Shown here in pieces: positions 57,731-60,000 of a stretch of DNA of 60,000 nt. The stretch comes from Liolophura sinensis (lineage: Eukaryota; Mollusca; Polyplacophora; Chitonida; Chitonidae). Both the position numbers and the translations under genes were made by a program. The notes under the pieces were generated by a model. That model was not told where the DNA came from. It worked only from the letters and a program-made list of their open reading frames with translations, and made no database searches. How positions within the stretch are numbered: the first letter of the stretch is position 1; each line of letters begins with the position of its first letter. The stretch spans positions 95,165,805 through 95,225,804 of the forward strand of contig NC_088295.1 in NCBI RefSeq assembly GCF_032854445.1, in the 5' to 3' direction.

Positions 57731-58169
57731 CAAGGATCTTGATGAATCCTGATGAAGAAACCGTCTGATAATTTATGGCATTAAGTCAGGAAAACAGGCA
57801 GCTTCTCCACCAGTCTTAAGACATAATACACATATGTATTCTTGGTTTTTTACAAGAGTGCTGCCGCCACTAAAGTATCATGCTGAAGACACCCGACATG
57901 ACACCCACCCAGTCCCATTATACTGACACCAGGCCAACCAGTCCAGTTTCCTTGCTCTAACCTCTCAGTGCTGAGAGCCTACCAAAGCAGCAACAAGTAC
58001 CATTTATAAAATCTCTGGTATGACCCAGCCTGAGTTTGATTCCAGGTCTACTTACTTTCAATTGGCGCTCTGAGATATAAAGCAGATATACACAATTTCA
58101 AAGTAGACTTTGTACCCATACAGTCAGCATATACAGCATACCATGTATGGATCCATAGCTGTGTTCCCT
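57731..58169. mobile_element. Spacer with a possible dispersed mollusc repeat (about 57850-57990)
   Basis: On the minus strand GAGCAAGGAAACTGGACTGG, GTGTCAGTATAATGGGACTG, GGTGGGTGTCATGTCGGGTG and GGCGGCAGCACTC follow an order I recall from a dispersed repeat in mollusc genomes. No SIDT exon was found here. Confidence 0.45.
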
Positions 58170-60000
58170 TGGCCGAGTGATTACCCAGGTCTCTACAACA
58201 GCAGATAAAATAGACACCAATAAGTGATTACCCTGGTCTCTACAACAGCTCATAAAATAGACAACAATAAGTGATTACCCTCATCTCTACAGCTGCAGAT
58301 AAAATAGACACCAATAAGTGATTACCCTGGTCTCTACAACAGCTCATAAAATAGAGACAAATTGGCGATTACGCTGGTCTCTACAAAGCTGATAAAATAG
58401 ACACCAATAAGTGATTACCCTGGCCCCTACAACAGCTGATAAAATAGACACCAATAAGTGATTACCCTGGTCTCTAGAACAGCAGATAAAATAGACACAA
58501 ATTGGTGATTACGCTGGTCTCTACAAAGCTGATAAAATAGACACCAATAAGTGATTACCCTGGCCTCTACAACAGCTGATAAAATAGACACCAACAAGTG
58601 ATTACCCTCATCTCTACAACAGCAGATAAAATAGACACCAATTAGTGATTATGCTGGTCTCTACAACACCTGATAAAATAGACACCAATAATTGATTACT
58701 CTGGTCTCTAGAACAGCAGATAAAATTGACACAAATTGGTGATTACGCTGGTCTCTACAACACCTGATAAAATAGACACCAATAAGTGATTACCCTGGCC
58801 TCTACAACAGCAGATAAAATAGACACCAATAAGTGATTACCCTGGCCCCTACAACAGCTGATAAAATAGACAACAACAAGTGATTACCCTGGCCTCTACA
58901 ACAGCTGATAAAATAGACACCAATAAGTGATTACCCTGGCCTCTACAACAGCTCATAAAATAGACAACAACAAGTGATTACCCTGGCCTCTACAACAGCT
59001 GATAAAATAGACACCAATAAGTGATTACCCTGGCCTCTACAACAGCTGATAAAATAGACACCAATAATTGATTACCCTGGTCTCTAGAACAGCAGATAAA
59101 ATAGACACAAATTGATGATTACGCTGGCCTCTACAAAGCTGATAAAATAGACACCAACAAGTGATTACCCTGGTCTCTACAACACCTAATAAAATAGACA
59201 CCAATAAGTGATTACCCTGGTCTCTACAACAGCTCATAAAATAGACACCAACAAGTTTTTACCCTGGTCTCTACAACAGCTGACAAAATAGAGACCAATA
59301 AAAGATTACCCTGGCCTCTACAACAGCTGAAAAAATAGACACCAATAAGTGATTACGCTGGTCTCTACAACAGCTGATAAAATAGACACCAATAAGTGAT
59401 TACATTGGCCTCTACAACAGCTGATAAAATAGAGACCAATAAGTGATTACCCTGATCTATACAGCTGCAGATAAAATAGACACCAATAAGTGATACCCTG
59501 GTCTCTACAACAGCTGATAAAAAAGACACCAATAAGTGATTACCCTGGCCTCTACAACAGCTGATAAATTAGACACCAACAAGTTTTTACCCTGGTCTCT
59601 ATAAAGGTGATAAAATAGACATGAACGAGTGATTACCCTGGTCTCTACAACAGCTAATAAAATAGACACCAATAAGTGATTACCCTGGTCTCAACAAAGG
59701 TGATAAAATAGACACCAACAAGTGATTACCCTGGTCTCAACAAAGGTGATAAAATAGACATCAACGAGTGATTACCCTGGTCTCTACAACAGCTGATAAA
59801 ATAGACACCAATAAGTGATTACCTTGGTCTGTACAACAGCTGATAAAATAGACACCAATAAGTGATTACCCTGATCTCTACAGCAGCTGATAAAAAAGAC
59901 ACCAACAAGTTTTTACCGTGGTCTCTATAAAGGTGATAAAATAGACATGAACGAGTGATTACCCTGGTCTCTACAACAGCTGATAAAATAGACACCAATA
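58170..60000. repeat. Minisatellite, 47-bp unit, about 39 copies, runs off the window
   Basis: The core is GATAAAATAGACACCAATAA and GTGATTACCCTGGTCTCTAC. Copies are diverged with local blocks (CAACAAGTTTTTACC, CAAATTGGTGATTACGC). It lies in the SIDT intron 5' of exon 1 in the window. Confidence 0.95.

Overview
This window is eukaryotic and very probably molluscan. Its genes are split by GT-AG introns. It carries tRNA-derived SINE fragments with a TTTATTTATTTGATTGGTGT-type tail and a GATATGGCTGAAATATTGCC-type dispersed repeat, both of which I recall as common in mollusc genomes. It also has a decayed Tc1-like transposase and a very large load of minisatellites. The species cannot be fixed from the sequence.

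Two genes are supported, both on the minus strand. (1) The C-terminal 452 codons of a SID1 transmembrane family protein (SIDT1/SIDT2-like) lie in 14 short exons from 57261 down to the stop codon at 12864-12862. Every exon joins in phase, and the whole reads as TM2 to TM11 of the family, with the Ser/His/Asp/His-x3-His metal-site residues intact. The N-terminal ectodomain and TM1 lie beyond 60000. (2) At the left edge (578 to 1) is the first coding exon of a nuclear receptor. It has 151 residues of A/B region and then the first C4 zinc finger of the DNA-binding domain, and the gene continues out of the window. The genes are head-to-tail, about 12.3 kb apart.

Almost everything else is repeat. 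I count about 30 tandem arrays with 19 to 107-bp units, which together cover roughly 38 of 60 kb (a hand estimate). The striking pattern is that at least ten of the arrays in the SIDT gene were built from the gene's own exon-intron junctions. Each repeat unit carries a piece of the adjacent coding exon plus its 5' or 3' splice site. This holds for exon 1 donor, 4 donor, 6 donor, 7 acceptor, 8 donor, 11 acceptor and donor, 12 acceptor and donor, and 13 acceptor (exons numbered within the window). The real junction is therefore followed or preceded by up to about 82 copies of itself, many with an intact GT or AG. The same kind of process amplified a coding piece of the Tc1-like pseudogene at 45.0-45.45 kb.

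Layout: 1-578 nuclear receptor exon; 0.6-12.1 kb intergenic or receptor 5' region with five arrays, SINE pieces and a MITE; 12.15-12.65 kb array in the SIDT 3' flank; 12.86-57.26 kb SIDT gene with introns filled by arrays, plus a possible 1.8-kb element with hairpin ends (42.8-44.6 kb), the Tc1 relic (44.9-46.2 kb) and SINEs; 57.27-60 kb further intronic arrays running off the edge. No rRNA or functional tRNA gene was seen.
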